DNA from: JADFRG01 sp036986135
GTDB lineage: Bacteria > Chloroflexota > Anaerolineae > Anaerolineales > E44-bin32
Assembly (NCBI GenBank): GCA_036986135.1
Contig: BTQZ01000006.1
Span: 25,267-89,266 of the forward strand
DNA: 64,000 bases
Reading direction: 5' to 3'
Each line of letters opens with the position of its first letter. Position 1 is the stretch's first letter. This document shows positions 1 to 8,757 of this stretch, in pieces. Under the pieces are notes generated by a model, which was not told where the DNA came from, searched no databases, and was given only the letters and a program-made list of their open reading frames with translations. The position numbers were made by a program, and so were the translations under genes.

Positions 1-1468
1 AGAATTCGTGGCTGCGTGGATTGACTACCTCCAGCACGCCAATGATGCGGCGCTGTACAGAAATGGGGACCGCGGCGACCGTGCGCGTTTCGTAGCCGGC
101 CTCTTCATCGGCGCCAGAGTAGAAGCGCTCGTCGGCCTTGACATCCGGGACCACAAGCGGCTCATCGTGTTCTGCCACCCAGCCGGCGATCCCCTCCCCC
201 TTCTGGAGTTTCAGGCCAACGATCTTATCCGCCGCACCGCCCAAGGCGTTGCGGAATTCCAGCTCACCGGTCTCTTCATCGATTAGAGCCAGAGAAGCCC
301 CCTCGCAATCCAGTGAGCGAGTGGTTTCTGAGAGAATGCGCTGGAGCACCTCCTCCAGCTTGAGCGTAGCGGTGACTGCACGCGCGGTCTCGGCCAGCGC
401 GCGCGTGGCCTCCAATTGTCGTTGACTATCGGCAAATAGCTGTGCGTTGGCGACCGCGGTTGCCGCATGATCGGCAAAGCCGGATACGACCTCCAGGTCG
501 CCCTCATCGAAGGCGTCCACTTGCTGGCTGTCCACGGAGAGAAGGCCGACGGCTTTCTCCCTAAGCACAAGCGGCGCACCGATCCACCCCCGGATCAACT
601 TCGCGCCGGGCATCGATTCACTCTCGATCCACCCCGGCTCCACCTGCACATCCGACTTTACGATCGGCACCTCGCTCGCCAGGACTTTCCAGGCCAATAC
701 CTCTGGATCCTTCGTGAGCGTCTGTCCGATCAGGCTATCGCCTTCCTCCAAGCCCCTCGAGGAGACCAGCCGAAGGGATTCGTCCTCCAGAACGAAGATG
801 CTTGCGCTGTCGTAATCCACGACCCGCTCCAGTTGACGCAAGACCTGTTCGAACACCAAACCGGGGTCGAGCGCCGAATTGATGATGCGGGCAATCTCCT
901 GCAAGGTTTGCGCTAAGTTCTTGCGTTCCTGCTCGGCGCGGAAGAGGCGCGCATTCTCCACCGCGATCCCTGCCTGGTCTGCAATGGCACGCAGTAGATC
1001 GACATCCGCATCGGTGAAGTGCTCTGGCTGCGGATGCACGAGCGTGACGACCCCTACGATGCGGTCCCTTGCCAGCAGCGGGGCGCTGATTGCGGATCGA
1101 GGATTTCCGTTCTCTTCTTCGGGGTGCCGATCGAGCCAGCGCTTGTCTTCGAGTGTGTTGACCACCAACGCCGCCTCATGATTCTCCACGACCCAGCCTG
1201 CGAGGCCCTGCTCGAAGGTCTCGGCCAGCCGTTCGGCGGTCTGGTCGTGCACTTTCCCGTCGTAGGCCAGCGCGCCCTCGCTGACCTTGCCCTGCTCGTC
1301 GAGCACCAGGATGCTGCCGCTGAGCGCGCCCACATTCGTCATGGTGAGCTCCAAGACGCGCTGCAGCAGGTCACGCAGGTCGAGCTCACCCGTCAGCTCG
1401 CGGCTGATGGCATAGAGCAGATCCAGGGAGGCGCGTTCGCGCTCGGTGGCTTTCGCTTCGACGCTCAT
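1..1468 (-). CDS. Multi-GAF-domain sensor protein (partial, C-terminus beyond left edge)
   Basis: Reading the minus strand from ATG at 1468 gives an open frame running off the left edge (about 489 residues seen). It starts MSVEAKATERERASLDLLY and contains three successive GAF-like units, roughly residues 10-170, 185-340 and 360-end. Each has the pattern of an alpha helix, a strand such as SGSILVLDE or GASLALIDEE, a G(I/L)AGWV segment and a closing IGVLEVVNP-type strand. GAF domains bind small ligands or chromophores and usually feed a kinase, cyclase or phosphatase output domain, which would lie outside the window. Its ATG overlaps the TGA of threonine synthase (ATGA), so the two are translationally coupled, although no functional link is obvious. 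No transmembrane segment is seen; likely cytoplasmic. Confidence 0.85.
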   Translation of the reverse strand, partial: MSVEAKATERERASLDLLYAISRELTGELDLRDLLQRVLELTMTNVGALSGSILVLDEQGKVSEGALAYDGKVHDQTAERLAETFEQGLAGWVVENHEAALVVNTLEDKRWLDRHPEEENGNPRSAISAPLLARDRIVGVVTLVHPQPEHFTDADVDLLRAIADQAGIAVENARLFRAEQERKNLAQTLQEIARIINSALDPGLVFEQVLRQLERVVDYDSASIFVLEDESLRLVSSRGLEEGDSLIGQTLTKDPEVLAWKVLASEVPIVKSDVQVEPGWIESESMPGAKLIRGWIGAPLVLREKAVGLLSVDSQQVDAFDEGDLEVVSGFADHAATAVANAQLFADSQRQLEATRALAETARAVTATLKLEEVLQRILSETTRSLDCEGASLALIDEETGELEFRNALGGAADKIVGLKLQKGEGIAGWVAEHDEPLVVPDVKADERFYSGADEEAGYETRTVAAVPISVQRRIIGVLEVVNPRSHEF

Positions 1469-2622
1469 GATAGGTATTTCAGCCCGTGGCCGGTGTTGAA
1501 CAGCACGACACGGTCGTCGGGCTCGATGTCACCCGCTTCGACCAGCAGCTCGAGCCCGGCCAAGGTGGCGGCCCCCTCAGGGCAGGCGAATATCCCCTCG
1601 GCGCCCGCCAGTTCGGCCTCTGAAGCGGCGATTTGACCCTCACTGACCGCCACCGCCGCACCTCCACTTTCACGGAGCGTGCGCAAGATCAGGCGGTCGG
1701 CGTAAGGTTTCGCCACGCGCAAGCCGGGCGCGCGTGTGGGAACCGATTTGGCGGCGACCACTCGATCGGCGCCCGACCGCATGGCATCGACGATGGGCGC
1801 GCAGGCTTCGGACTGGACGCTCATCATTCTGGGCCGGGAAGAGCCCACCCAACCCATCTCTTCTAGCTCGTCGAAGGCCTTCCACATGCCGACCAGCCCC
1901 GTGCCGCCGCCGGTGGGGTAGATCACCACTTCGGGCAGCTCCCACTCGAAGTCCTCCGCGAGCTCCAGGCCCATGGTTTTCTTGCCTTCGACCCGATAGG
2001 GCTCGCGAAAGGTAGAGAGGTTCATCCAGCCGTGCGTGCGCGCCTCGGCGGCCGCCTTAAGCCCGGCGTCCTCGATGGTTCCTTCCACGAGTTGAAGATC
2101 GGAGCCGGCGGCGAGAACTTCGGCTTGATTCGAGGCGGGCGCGTCGCGCGGCATGTAAACATGCGCCGGAATCCGGGCGCGCGCGGCATAGTTGGCCAGC
2201 GCACCCCCCGCGTTTCCCGCGGTGGGAGCCGCCGCCTCTTCCACGCCCAGTTCTATGGCGCGAGAGAGCGCCACCGCCATGCCGCGTGCCTTGAAGGTCC
2301 CGGTGGGATTGACTCCTTCGTCCTTGACATAGAGCCGTTTCAGACCCAAACGCTCCCCGATCCGCCGGAGCGGCAACAGCGGAGAATCCCCCTCTCCTAA
2401 CGTATAGCGTTTACCTGGGTCACGAACGGGAAGCAGCTCCGCCCAACGCCATAGCCCGGCCGGGCGTCCGCTCACCCTCTCACGTTGTAGCGCCCGAGCG
2501 GTTTGAGCCAGGTCGTACCTCGCAAGAAGCGGCGAATCGCAGCTTTCGCACACCGTTTGGACGACATCTGCCTCGAACTCCTCCCCACACTCCGGGCACT
2601 GAAGGCCGGTGAGGGTGCTCAT
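1465..2622 (-). CDS. thrC: Threonine synthase (PLP-dependent, zinc-ribbon N-terminus)
   Basis: Converts O-phosphohomoserine to threonine with PLP. From ATG 2622 the protein is 385 residues. A zinc ribbon (C9, C12, C25, C28; CPECGEEF and CESCDS) precedes the fold-type II PLP core. The Schiff-base lysine is K111 in NPTGTFKARG, and a glycine-rich phosphate loop (PTGGGTGLVG) is present. The frame stays open upstream to a TTG at 2658, but the ATG matches family N-termini (MSTLTGLQCPECG). The family also includes cysteate synthase and similar enzymes, so the exact substrate is inferred. The stop overlaps the start of the GAF protein. Confidence 0.88.
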   Translation of the reverse strand: MSTLTGLQCPECGEEFEADVVQTVCESCDSPLLARYDLAQTARALQRERVSGRPAGLWRWAELLPVRDPGKRYTLGEGDSPLLPLRRIGERLGLKRLYVKDEGVNPTGTFKARGMAVALSRAIELGVEEAAAPTAGNAGGALANYAARARIPAHVYMPRDAPASNQAEVLAAGSDLQLVEGTIEDAGLKAAAEARTHGWMNLSTFREPYRVEGKKTMGLELAEDFEWELPEVVIYPTGGGTGLVGMWKAFDELEEMGWVGSSRPRMMSVQSEACAPIVDAMRSGADRVVAAKSVPTRAPGLRVAKPYADRLILRTLRESGGAAVAVSEGQIAASEAELAGAEGIFACPEGAATLAGLELLVEAGDIEPDDRVVLFNTGHGLKYLS

Positions 2623-2689
2623 GTCCGTCGAAGTATAGCATAGCGGTTTTTCGGCCAATATATGACATAAGAGTGATGTTTAGGGGGTG

Positions 2690-2731
2690 CGGGAGAGTGG
2701 GAGCGGGGGGGCCAGGGAGCAGGGGGGCAGG
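2690..2731. repeat. Homopurine/homopyrimidine intergenic repeat, copy 1
   Basis: A G/A-rich tract between the stop of the SHOCT-like gene and thrC. On the minus strand it contains CCCCCCTGCTCCC followed by further C-rich blocks. The same core occurs at 8706-8757 and 10464-10498, in both orientations relative to the genes. Confidence 0.5.
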
Positions 2732-2732
2732 C

Positions 2733-3107
2733 TCACTCGACGTAGATCTCGACCTGCCGGCCCTCCTCCTCATCGATCACGTCCACGATCTTGCCCGTCA
2801 GGCCGGCCTTGAGCGCTTCCGCCAGTTCCTCCAGATCGATATCCTCATCCTCCGGAATAAACTGCGCTCCCAATCTCAACGCCACGTTCACCAGTCGCAT
2901 GGGCAGGTTGACATTGACCGCCGCGCGGTCTCCGTCCAGATCCGTGACGCGGATCCTCATCCACTTCGATTCACCGTCCGCCGCGGCCGGGCGCGTCTCC
3001 GAGACGCCTTTCGATAATGCCCGCAGCAGGCGGGCGGCTTCTTCCGCCGAGAGCTTGCCTTGCTCCAGCATCTTCAAGATCTTCATCCGTTCATCGGGTG
3101 TCGCCAT
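2733..3107 (-). CDS. SHOCT-like domain protein (124 aa)
   Basis: The N-terminal 30 residues form the short two-helix SHOCT-like module (RMKILKMLEQGKLSAEEAAR, then LLRAL). The rest is a basic/acidic domain with strands such as WMRIRVTDLDGDRAAVNVNL and a C-terminal EEEGRQVEIYVE. It is soluble, with no signal peptide or membrane segment. An AGAGGA-type ribosome site precedes ATG 3107, and the gene starts 13 bases after the next SHOCT protein, so the two are in one operon. The closing strand RQVEIYVE resembles NRVEIYLG of the neighbour, so the two are related by duplication or domain exchange. Exact function unknown; probably a regulatory or scaffold component next to the exporter. Confidence 0.8.
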   Translation of the reverse strand: MATPDERMKILKMLEQGKLSAEEAARLLRALSKGVSETRPAAADGESKWMRIRVTDLDGDRAAVNVNLPMRLVNVALRLGAQFIPEDEDIDLEELAEALKAGLTGKIVDVIDEEEGRQVEIYVE

Positions 3108-3119
3108 GGGATCCTCTTC

Positions 3120-3677
3120 TCAGCCTAGATAGATTTCGACCCGATTGCCCGAGTCGCTGTCGTCGATCTCCACGTGAAGCGGTTCATCCATCATGCGTCC
3201 CAGCTCAAACGCCATAAGCATTTCTGCGATGGCGTGCTCATCCAGGTTCGGAATCAGCGGGCCGATCGTGCGAACCGACCAGGCTGCAAATCGCATGGGG
3301 ACTGGGATGCTGATCCCGATGGTCTTCGGCCAGCTGCGCGAGGGGTTGGTTATCCGAACATGCAGCCATGGGGAGCGCGTGCTGGCCAGCGCCACGATCG
3401 TCGACACCGCGCCACCCATGAGCAGCGGCGCTGCCAGCAGCCAGCCCCAGCCTCCCTGATACGCCGCAACGATGCCGAGTCCCATGGCCAGTACCCCAAA
3501 GTAGAGCGGAAGCAGCCACCAGTACCGCCAGCGCCGGCTCTCCGCGGTCGATGAGGCACCGTCCGTTGGGCGAGCCGAGGAGGGCCTCTGGAGCTCATTC
3601 AGCGCCTGGTCGAAATTGAGATCGCCCGACTCCAACTGCTCCAGGACCTTCAGCCGCTCGGCGTCACTTTGCGTCAT
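3120..3677 (-). CDS. Membrane protein with N-terminal SHOCT-like domain (185 aa)
   Basis: Residues 1-30 carry the SHOCT-like helix pair (ERLKVLEQLESGDLNFDQAL). About residues 48-98 hold two transmembrane helices (WWLLPLYFGVLAMGLGIVAAY; GWLLAAPLLMGGAVSTIVAL). A C-terminal cytoplasmic-type domain ends NRVEIYLG, like the end of the neighbouring 124-aa protein. It reads as a membrane-tethered version of that protein. ATG 3677 lies 3 bases after the stop of the upstream exporter permease, which places it in the ABC-2 exporter operon. Function not known; a sensor or modulator of the exporter is plausible by context only. Confidence 0.78.
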   Translation of the reverse strand: MTQSDAERLKVLEQLESGDLNFDQALNELQRPSSARPTDGASSTAESRRWRYWWLLPLYFGVLAMGLGIVAAYQGGWGWLLAAPLLMGGAVSTIVALASTRSPWLHVRITNPSRSWPKTIGISIPVPMRFAAWSVRTIGPLIPNLDEHAIAEMLMAFELGRMMDEPLHVEIDDSDSGNRVEIYLG

Positions 3678-3680
3678 AGT

Positions 3681-4538
3681 TCAGTACTCCGAGAGGCTCC
3701 CGGTCTTACGGACGTGCGCTTCGGAGTGCCGGTACAAGAGATATCCAATAATGGGCATTAGCAGGCCAAAGAGAACCGTAATTACGATTTCGATTTCGAT
3801 GGGAGCCAGCTCGGGAAAGCCCGGCGGATAGCCCATCAGCGTCGAGCGGAAAGCATCCACAGCATACGAGAGCGGAATGAAGCGCGAGATCGCAAGCAGT
3901 CCATCCGGTAGGGCCCCAAACGGAAAGAAATAGGCACTCAGGATCAGAAGGATAAATTGCAGGGCGTTGGCGAGCGTCTGACCGGCTTCCTTGATGCGCA
4001 GTGTGATCGCCGCAAAGCCAAACCCTACTCCAAAGATGCCCGCTAACGCGAACACCAGTATGAAAACCCCGAGAGCCGGGTTGGCGAACGGCAGCCGTCC
4101 CAGCATGGTGGACATCAGCCATACACCAGCAACTACCAGCAGGCTGGTCCAGATCAGGCTGTTGGTGACCCGTGAGACCAGACTGGCAAATTTGGAGGCC
4201 GGGCTCAGGTAGAGCGCCTCCAGCGTACCCTGCTTCTGCTCGCGCCGGATGTTGTAGCCGATGGTCCAGAGCGTATCGCTCAGGAATATGAAGAGAGCGA
4301 AGCCGTAGATCACCACTCCGCCACCCGTTCCCTCTGCGAACTCGCCTGGCGAACTCGAGAACATCAGCGCCGCCAGTGTGAAGACGGCCACGACGGCAAA
4401 CACCTGCCCAAAGGAAGCGACGAATTCCACCGGATAGCGGCGCATGATGATGAATTCCTTGCGCGACATAGCAACCAACGAGCTGAAGAGCGCGGACAGG
4501 CCGTCGAGACGCTTCATGGGTGTGCTGCGGGTTCCCAT
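3681..4538 (-). CDS. ABC-2 type transporter permease
   Basis: About 285 residues with six predicted membrane helices, for example VFAVVAVFTLAALMF, IFGVGFGFAAITLRI and QFILLILSAYFFPFGALP. The cytoplasmic segment REQKQGTLEALYLSP is the typical ABC-2 loop. Together with the next gene and the ATPase it forms a heteromeric ABC-2 exporter (drug, peptide or lipid type). ATG 4538 has an upstream GAGAGCG purine run; a TTG one codon earlier is also in frame. It is co-transcribed with the second permease (about 50 bases apart) and the SHOCT proteins. Substrate unknown. Confidence 0.85.
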   Translation of the reverse strand: MGTRSTPMKRLDGLSALFSSLVAMSRKEFIIMRRYPVEFVASFGQVFAVVAVFTLAALMFSSSPGEFAEGTGGGVVIYGFALFIFLSDTLWTIGYNIRREQKQGTLEALYLSPASKFASLVSRVTNSLIWTSLLVVAGVWLMSTMLGRLPFANPALGVFILVFALAGIFGVGFGFAAITLRIKEAGQTLANALQFILLILSAYFFPFGALPDGLLAISRFIPLSYAVDAFRSTLMGYPPGFPELAPIEIEIVITVLFGLLMPIIGYLLYRHSEAHVRKTGSLSEY

Positions 4539-4587
4539 CAACGCGCTCTCAATCCGCTGCGTCTTGTCGGAATGCTGCGCAACGCCA

Positions 4588-5433
4588 TCAGTACTGACCT
4601 ACGCCTTCATTGCGCTTGATGCCGCGCTCGACCCTGCGGAACACCTGGTAGCCAAGCAGGGGAGCAATCAGCATGAAGCCCCAGAGCACGGCAAAGTCCA
4701 GGTACCACTCACCAAAGAAATAGCCCACTCCAAGCAGGGAAGACCGTACTCCGTTCACCATCCAGGTGGGCGGGAAGGCCAGCGCCAGGGCCCGCATCAA
4801 TGGCGGAAAGACAATGATCGGGAAGAAGACTCCCATGAGCAGGCTGACGCCCCACTGCATCATGTTAACGAGTGAGTTCGCTTCGCGTACTTTCATCACC
4901 AGGGCGCCAAAGAGCAGCGTCATACCGAACAGTGGAATCAGGCCCACCAGTATGAAGGCCAGGGCCAGCAGCAAGGCTCCTTTAAAGGGATTGATCCCGA
5001 AGATAAGTGCTCCAATAAAATAGGCGAGAATGCCGCTGGTCAGGGATCGGGCCGCACTGTACAAGGAAATACCGGCCGCGTTCCAGAATCGGCTGGTCGG
5101 CGTGAGGTAGATGGCCTCCAGCGTTCCGGTCTCCTGCTCAAACCGGATCCAATAACCCACAAGCCAGAAGGCAAACGAGACGATCATGAACGTGACCGAA
5201 CCGATCAACATATAGGCCGCATAATCGGGCGTGCCGGTGTTCAATTCGAAGTTGGCGGCCGCCGCATCTCCGCCGGTGGCTCGCCCCAGCATGATGGGCA
5301 AGGCGGCGAAGATGATCGGAATCAGGATTTCGATAAAGAGCTGGCCTTTGTAACGCGAGACCAGACTGAGCCGCATCTTGGCGGTGGCCAGCACGATCGA
5401 GAGTTTGCTCCTCAGACTTGGTTTGCCCCGCAA
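4588..5433 (-). CDS. ABC-2 type transporter permease (second subunit)
   Basis: About 281 residues from TTG 5433, with six membrane helices and the loop RFEQETGTLEAIYLTPTSRF, paralogous to REQKQGTLEALYLSP in the neighbouring permease. The TTG lies one base past the ATPase TGA, giving tight coupling. An open frame extends upstream to 5490 inside the ATPase gene, but that extension (MCSSPRPAALYPKTRGW) shows no family resemblance. ATG at codon 12 (MRLSL) is an alternative. Pairs with the 3681-4538 product as the membrane half of the exporter. Confidence 0.83.
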   Translation of the reverse strand: MRGKPSLRSKLSIVLATAKMRLSLVSRYKGQLFIEILIPIIFAALPIMLGRATGGDAAAANFELNTGTPDYAAYMLIGSVTFMIVSFAFWLVGYWIRFEQETGTLEAIYLTPTSRFWNAAGISLYSAARSLTSGILAYFIGALIFGINPFKGALLLALAFILVGLIPLFGMTLLFGALVMKVREANSLVNMMQWGVSLLMGVFFPIIVFPPLMRALALAFPPTWMVNGVRSSLLGVGYFFGEWYLDFAVLWGFMLIAPLLGYQVFRRVERGIKRNEGVGQY

Positions 5434-5434
5434 T

Positions 5435-6439
5435 TCAGACCACCCTCGTGTCTTCGGATAGAGTGCGGCCGGTCTTGGCGACGAACACATCTTCCAACGT
5501 TACGTGTTCCGGCTCGATTTGCTGCACGAGCGCGCCGTTTTCAGTGAGCGCCTCAATTAGCCTGGGAAGCACGACCCTCCCGTCCGAGCTGACGACTGTC
5601 AGTTTGGTCGTTCCGTTGGCGACTGCAATTGCCACTTTCGTAACCTCTGGCAGCGAGCCCACCGCTGCACGGGCCGCCTCTGGGATTACCCCTTCGATGT
5701 GGGTGACGTGATCCCTATGTAAGGAGCTCTTGAGGTCGGGTACGGTCCCCAAATCGATCACCTCGCCGTGGTCGATGATGGCCACCCGGTCGCACAGCGT
5801 CTCGGCTTCCGACATGATGTGCGTGGTATAGACGATGGTCTTGCCCTCCTCATTGAGCTCACGCACCAGGCCCCTCAGCTCCCGGGCGGCCGGCACATCC
5901 AGAGTGTTGGTGGGTTCGTCAAGGATCAGGACCGGGGCATCGTTGATGAGCGACTTCCCGAAAGCCAGCATCATCTTCTGCCCGGAGGAATAAGTTTCGA
6001 CCGTTCGATCGGCAATTTCCTCCATGTGCAGCAGTTCGATGATCTCGTCCGAGCGTAGCTTCCGATCCGAGCTGGATAGGTGGTAGAGCGCTCCGAAGAA
6101 TTCCAGGTTCTCCCGGGCGGTGAGTTTCCAGTACAAGCCCCGCTCGCCCATGAGCATGCATCCAACCGCGGCGCGCACCTCGTTCTCTTGCTCGACGATG
6201 TGGCGGCCATGGATCCATGCGTCTCCGGAAGAGGGCAGGAGCAGCGTGGTCAAGCATTTGATCAGAGTCGTCTTTCCCGCTCCATTCGGGCCAAGCAGCC
6301 CGAAGATCTCGCCCTCGTGGATTTGCAGGCTGACGGATTTCAGCGCTTCGACTTCGGTGGTTTCCGACTTAAAGAGCCCTTTGCGTTGCTTGGGGTAGTA
6401 GGTTTTACTTAGCTCTTCGATACGAATCTCTGGTTCCAT
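5435..6439 (-). CDS. ABC transporter ATP-binding protein (ABC-2 exporter ATPase)
   Basis: 334 residues. Walker A GPNGAGKTT, signature YSSGQKMML, Walker B VLILDEPT and H-loop TTHI are all present. A DUF4162-like C-terminal domain (VTLEDVFVAKTGRTL) is typical of the CcmA/NatA-like exporter group. The signature is SSGQ rather than the usual LSGGQ. A strong AAAGGGGA site precedes ATG 6439. It heads the exporter operon running to 2733 and lies just downstream of the GNAT gene, separated by a perfect hairpin. Confidence 0.9.
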   Translation of the reverse strand: MEPEIRIEELSKTYYPKQRKGLFKSETTEVEALKSVSLQIHEGEIFGLLGPNGAGKTTLIKCLTTLLLPSSGDAWIHGRHIVEQENEVRAAVGCMLMGERGLYWKLTARENLEFFGALYHLSSSDRKLRSDEIIELLHMEEIADRTVETYSSGQKMMLAFGKSLINDAPVLILDEPTNTLDVPAARELRGLVRELNEEGKTIVYTTHIMSEAETLCDRVAIIDHGEVIDLGTVPDLKSSLHRDHVTHIEGVIPEAARAAVGSLPEVTKVAIAVANGTTKLTVVSSDGRVVLPRLIEALTENGALVQQIEPEHVTLEDVFVAKTGRTLSEDTRVV

Positions 6440-6452
6440 GGTTCCCCTTTGG

Positions 6453-6473
6453 GTTCTGCGCCGCGCGCAGAAC
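6453..6473 (-). other. Perfect intercistronic hairpin (9-bp stem, 3-nt loop)
   Basis: GTTCTGCGC at 6453-6461 is the exact complement of GCGCAGAAC at 6465-6473. It lies between the GNAT stop and the ribosome site of the exporter ATPase. There is no T-run, so it is more likely an mRNA-stability or processing element than a terminator. Confidence 0.55.
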
Positions 6474-6484
6474 GCGAGTCGTAC

Positions 6485-7456
6485 CTATTCTGGCCGGCCG
6501 TACGAATGCCGCATCCAGGTGAGCGCACGTTCTTCCCGAAAGCCCATGCCGCGCAGCGTACCCACCGCCACGTCGGAGGGATAATCCATTACGATGGAGC
6601 GCTGCCGGGCATGTATACGGCTCAAGGCTTGAGACAGAAGCCCCTCTTCGATCTGTCCCTGCAGCGCAGGGTCCACCAGCAGCACGAACCGTCGAACCCC
6701 CGTTCCGTGGACCGACAGGCTGCCAATGAGCCGACCGGCCTCGTGCCGGATCAGATGCAGCTTGGCATCGCGCCCAAAATAACGACCGAGCCCGGTGGGT
6801 CGGAAATATCCTGGCTCCAATGGGTATGGCCAGACCAGCCCTTCGGGCGACACACGCTCCGCCAGCTCCCACTGCTGCGCCCACTCCGAAGCGCGCCGCA
6901 GTCGGACGGACTGGCCCCGACCGGCTCCACTCCAAGGCAGTCCACGTGGCCGCCGCCACGTCGTGCGGGTTGCCAGCGGTAGATATCCCATCGAATGATA
7001 GAGCGACAGGGCGGCTGTGTTGTGCCGCTCTACTTGCAGGATAATCGCTTCGGCTCCCACCTTCCTGGCGAACTGGTCCGAGGCGTCTACCATCTGCCGC
7101 GCGATGCCGCGCCGCCGGTACTCGGGATGCACGGTCACGTTGGCCATCACCCAGCGGCGCGGATGTCCGCTGACCGGCAGCAAACTGGCGTTACCGACGA
7201 TGCGCTCGTTTTCCTCCCAGACGAAGCCCAGGGGGCGAGCAGCCGGCGGCAGCAGCAGGCGGCTGAGCGCCCAGCCGACCCATCCGATACGGCCGAGCGT
7301 GCGCATCTCGCGCACCATGCGTCGGGCCGTTCCGTCCAGGTCCCCGCGAAACGTGATCTCGATGAGATCCGCCACCCGGCCCATATCTCGGCGCGGATCG
7401 ATGGGCCTCAGGCCGGGGGACGACTCAGAAGCGCGTGCGATGACGCCTGCGGTCAT
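6485..7456 (-). CDS. GNAT family N-acetyltransferase (tandem GNAT-like)
   Basis: 323 residues. Residues about 15-165 form a GNAT domain with the acetyl-CoA loop (RRRGIARQMVDAS) and the following VERHNTAALSLYHSMGY helix, which is characteristic. Residues 190-323 look like a second, degenerate GNAT unit (RLIGSLSVHG; GTLRGMGFREER) without the R-x-x-G-x-G/A loop. GGAGGG sits six bases before ATG 7456. Substrate unknown; the position inside the SHOCT/exporter block hints at envelope or resistance chemistry, but that is only context. Confidence 0.82.
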   Translation of the reverse strand: MTAGVIARASESSPGLRPIDPRRDMGRVADLIEITFRGDLDGTARRMVREMRTLGRIGWVGWALSRLLLPPAARPLGFVWEENERIVGNASLLPVSGHPRRWVMANVTVHPEYRRRGIARQMVDASDQFARKVGAEAIILQVERHNTAALSLYHSMGYLPLATRTTWRRPRGLPWSGAGRGQSVRLRRASEWAQQWELAERVSPEGLVWPYPLEPGYFRPTGLGRYFGRDAKLHLIRHEAGRLIGSLSVHGTGVRRFVLLVDPALQGQIEEGLLSQALSRIHARQRSIVMDYPSDVAVGTLRGMGFREERALTWMRHSYGRPE

Positions 7457-7508
7457 CGTGTGCCCTCCGGACCGGTGATTCCCTCAGGCAGCCCAGGAGC
7501 CGCGCAGC

Positions 7509-8624
7509 TCATGATTCGATCGCTCCCAGGAGGGATTCGGCTTCTTCGACGTTGATCTTGCCCTCTTCCAGCATGCGCAGGATCAGCATTCGTTCCTCCT
7601 CGCTGGCGCCGTTGCCCACGCGGCTCGCCACGGTGAAATCCTTCATGCTGGCCGCGGTCCGGCGATGGCGGGCGGCCTTGCGCTGCGCCCTGGCCGCCTT
7701 GCGCTGTGCCTTGGCGATCGAGAGCCGAACCTTGCGCCCAATCTTCTCCGAGTCAAAGGTCTGCAGCCGGTCCCCGAGCCCCGTCAGCCCCTCTTCGATA
7801 TCGATCATATGCGACTCGATTTCAGCCCCCACTCGGGCCGCAATCGCCTCTCCCAGGTCCACCGCTGCCACCTCCTCCGAGTCCGACCCGGTGCGAAGGG
7901 TGAGATCCCCGCCGCAGGACAGATCGACTTCGGCCTCTCCCTCCCCCAGCCGGATCTCGCAGCCTCCGGGGATGTCCGTCGCTTCCACCGGGACTGCCAA
8001 TCGTAGATCGCCGCCCGCCTCGAGACGGACGCATACCGAAGCGCTTTGCGCAAGGTAGCAGTTCAGATCGCCGCCAGCGGTGACGGCCGATTTCGCATCC
8101 CCCTCCGGCGATAGAGAGACTCGCGCGTCGCCTCCCGCGGTCGCCTGCACCAGACCCTCTACGCGGCTCAACCGAACGTCACCGCCCAGGCTGCGAAGTC
8201 GCACGTCGCCCTGAACCTGATCGACGACCGCGCCTCCGCCGACCTGATCGATAGACAATCCCCCGGACAGCTGTCGGGCGGTCACATCTCCTCCCACCGT
8301 CTCGGCGGTGGCGGCGCCCACGCTGCGCAGGCTCAGGCTGCCGCCCACCGTTCTCACGCTGACATCGCCCGAAAACCCTCGGAACGAAGCATCGCCGCCG
8401 ATGATGGCGGCCTCCACCGCCGCCTCCAGCGGTACAACCACCGTGCAGTCCGACTCGCAGGCGATCGTCAGATGCCCGTTCTTGGCTTCGGCATGTAAGT
8501 TGCCGCCCTCGCCGGATTGAATCTCTACCGACTCGGTCTCGCTGGCGCGCACACGCAGGCTGCCGCTGACGTTTTCGAATTTGATCTTGGGTGCGGGACC
8601 GGTTTCAATCGTTCTGGTTTCCAT
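7509..8624 (-). CDS. DUF4097-type beta-helix protein with C-terminal SHOCT-like domain
   Basis: 371 residues. Residues 10-235 are a run of short beta repeats of the form GG(D/S)xxxRxxxG (GGDVTARQLSGGLSIDQVGG and similar), typical of DUF4097/adhesin-like right-handed folds. Residues 285-330 are a very basic helix (RKVRLSIAKAQRKAARAQRK). Residues 343-371 are a SHOCT-like module (ERMLILRMLEEGKINVEEAE). It has no signal peptide, so it is probably cytoplasmic. In Firmicutes this domain pair occurs in YvlB-like proteins of cell-envelope-stress operons. It lies between the GNAT gene and the DUF2089 regulator on the same strand. Confidence 0.8.
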   Translation of the reverse strand: METRTIETGPAPKIKFENVSGSLRVRASETESVEIQSGEGGNLHAEAKNGHLTIACESDCTVVVPLEAAVEAAIIGGDASFRGFSGDVSVRTVGGSLSLRSVGAATAETVGGDVTARQLSGGLSIDQVGGGAVVDQVQGDVRLRSLGGDVRLSRVEGLVQATAGGDARVSLSPEGDAKSAVTAGGDLNCYLAQSASVCVRLEAGGDLRLAVPVEATDIPGGCEIRLGEGEAEVDLSCGGDLTLRTGSDSEEVAAVDLGEAIAARVGAEIESHMIDIEEGLTGLGDRLQTFDSEKIGRKVRLSIAKAQRKAARAQRKAARHRRTAASMKDFTVASRVGNGASEEERMLILRMLEEGKINVEEAESLLGAIES

Positions 8625-8705
8625 GTTTCACGCTCCATCCGCCTTGTTTGAAGCATCCTTCGAGGTGCTCATCGCCTCATCAGTACCAAGCCGTGCGCTC
8701 TCCGG

Positions 8706-8757
8706 CGCGCCCCCTTGCACCCGCGCTCCCGCGCCCCCCCTGCTCCCGCGCTCTCCC
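8706..8757. repeat. Homopurine/homopyrimidine intergenic repeat, copy 2
   Basis: A C-rich run (CCCCCCCTGCTCCCGCGCTC) fills the gap between the DUF2089 stop and the DUF4097 start. It shares its core with tracts at 2690-2731 and 10464-10498. Confidence 0.5.

Noticed and set aside
467..916. Plus-strand open frame of 149 codons
   Set aside because: Antisense to the GAF-domain protein, whose reading frame is continuous and domain-rich.
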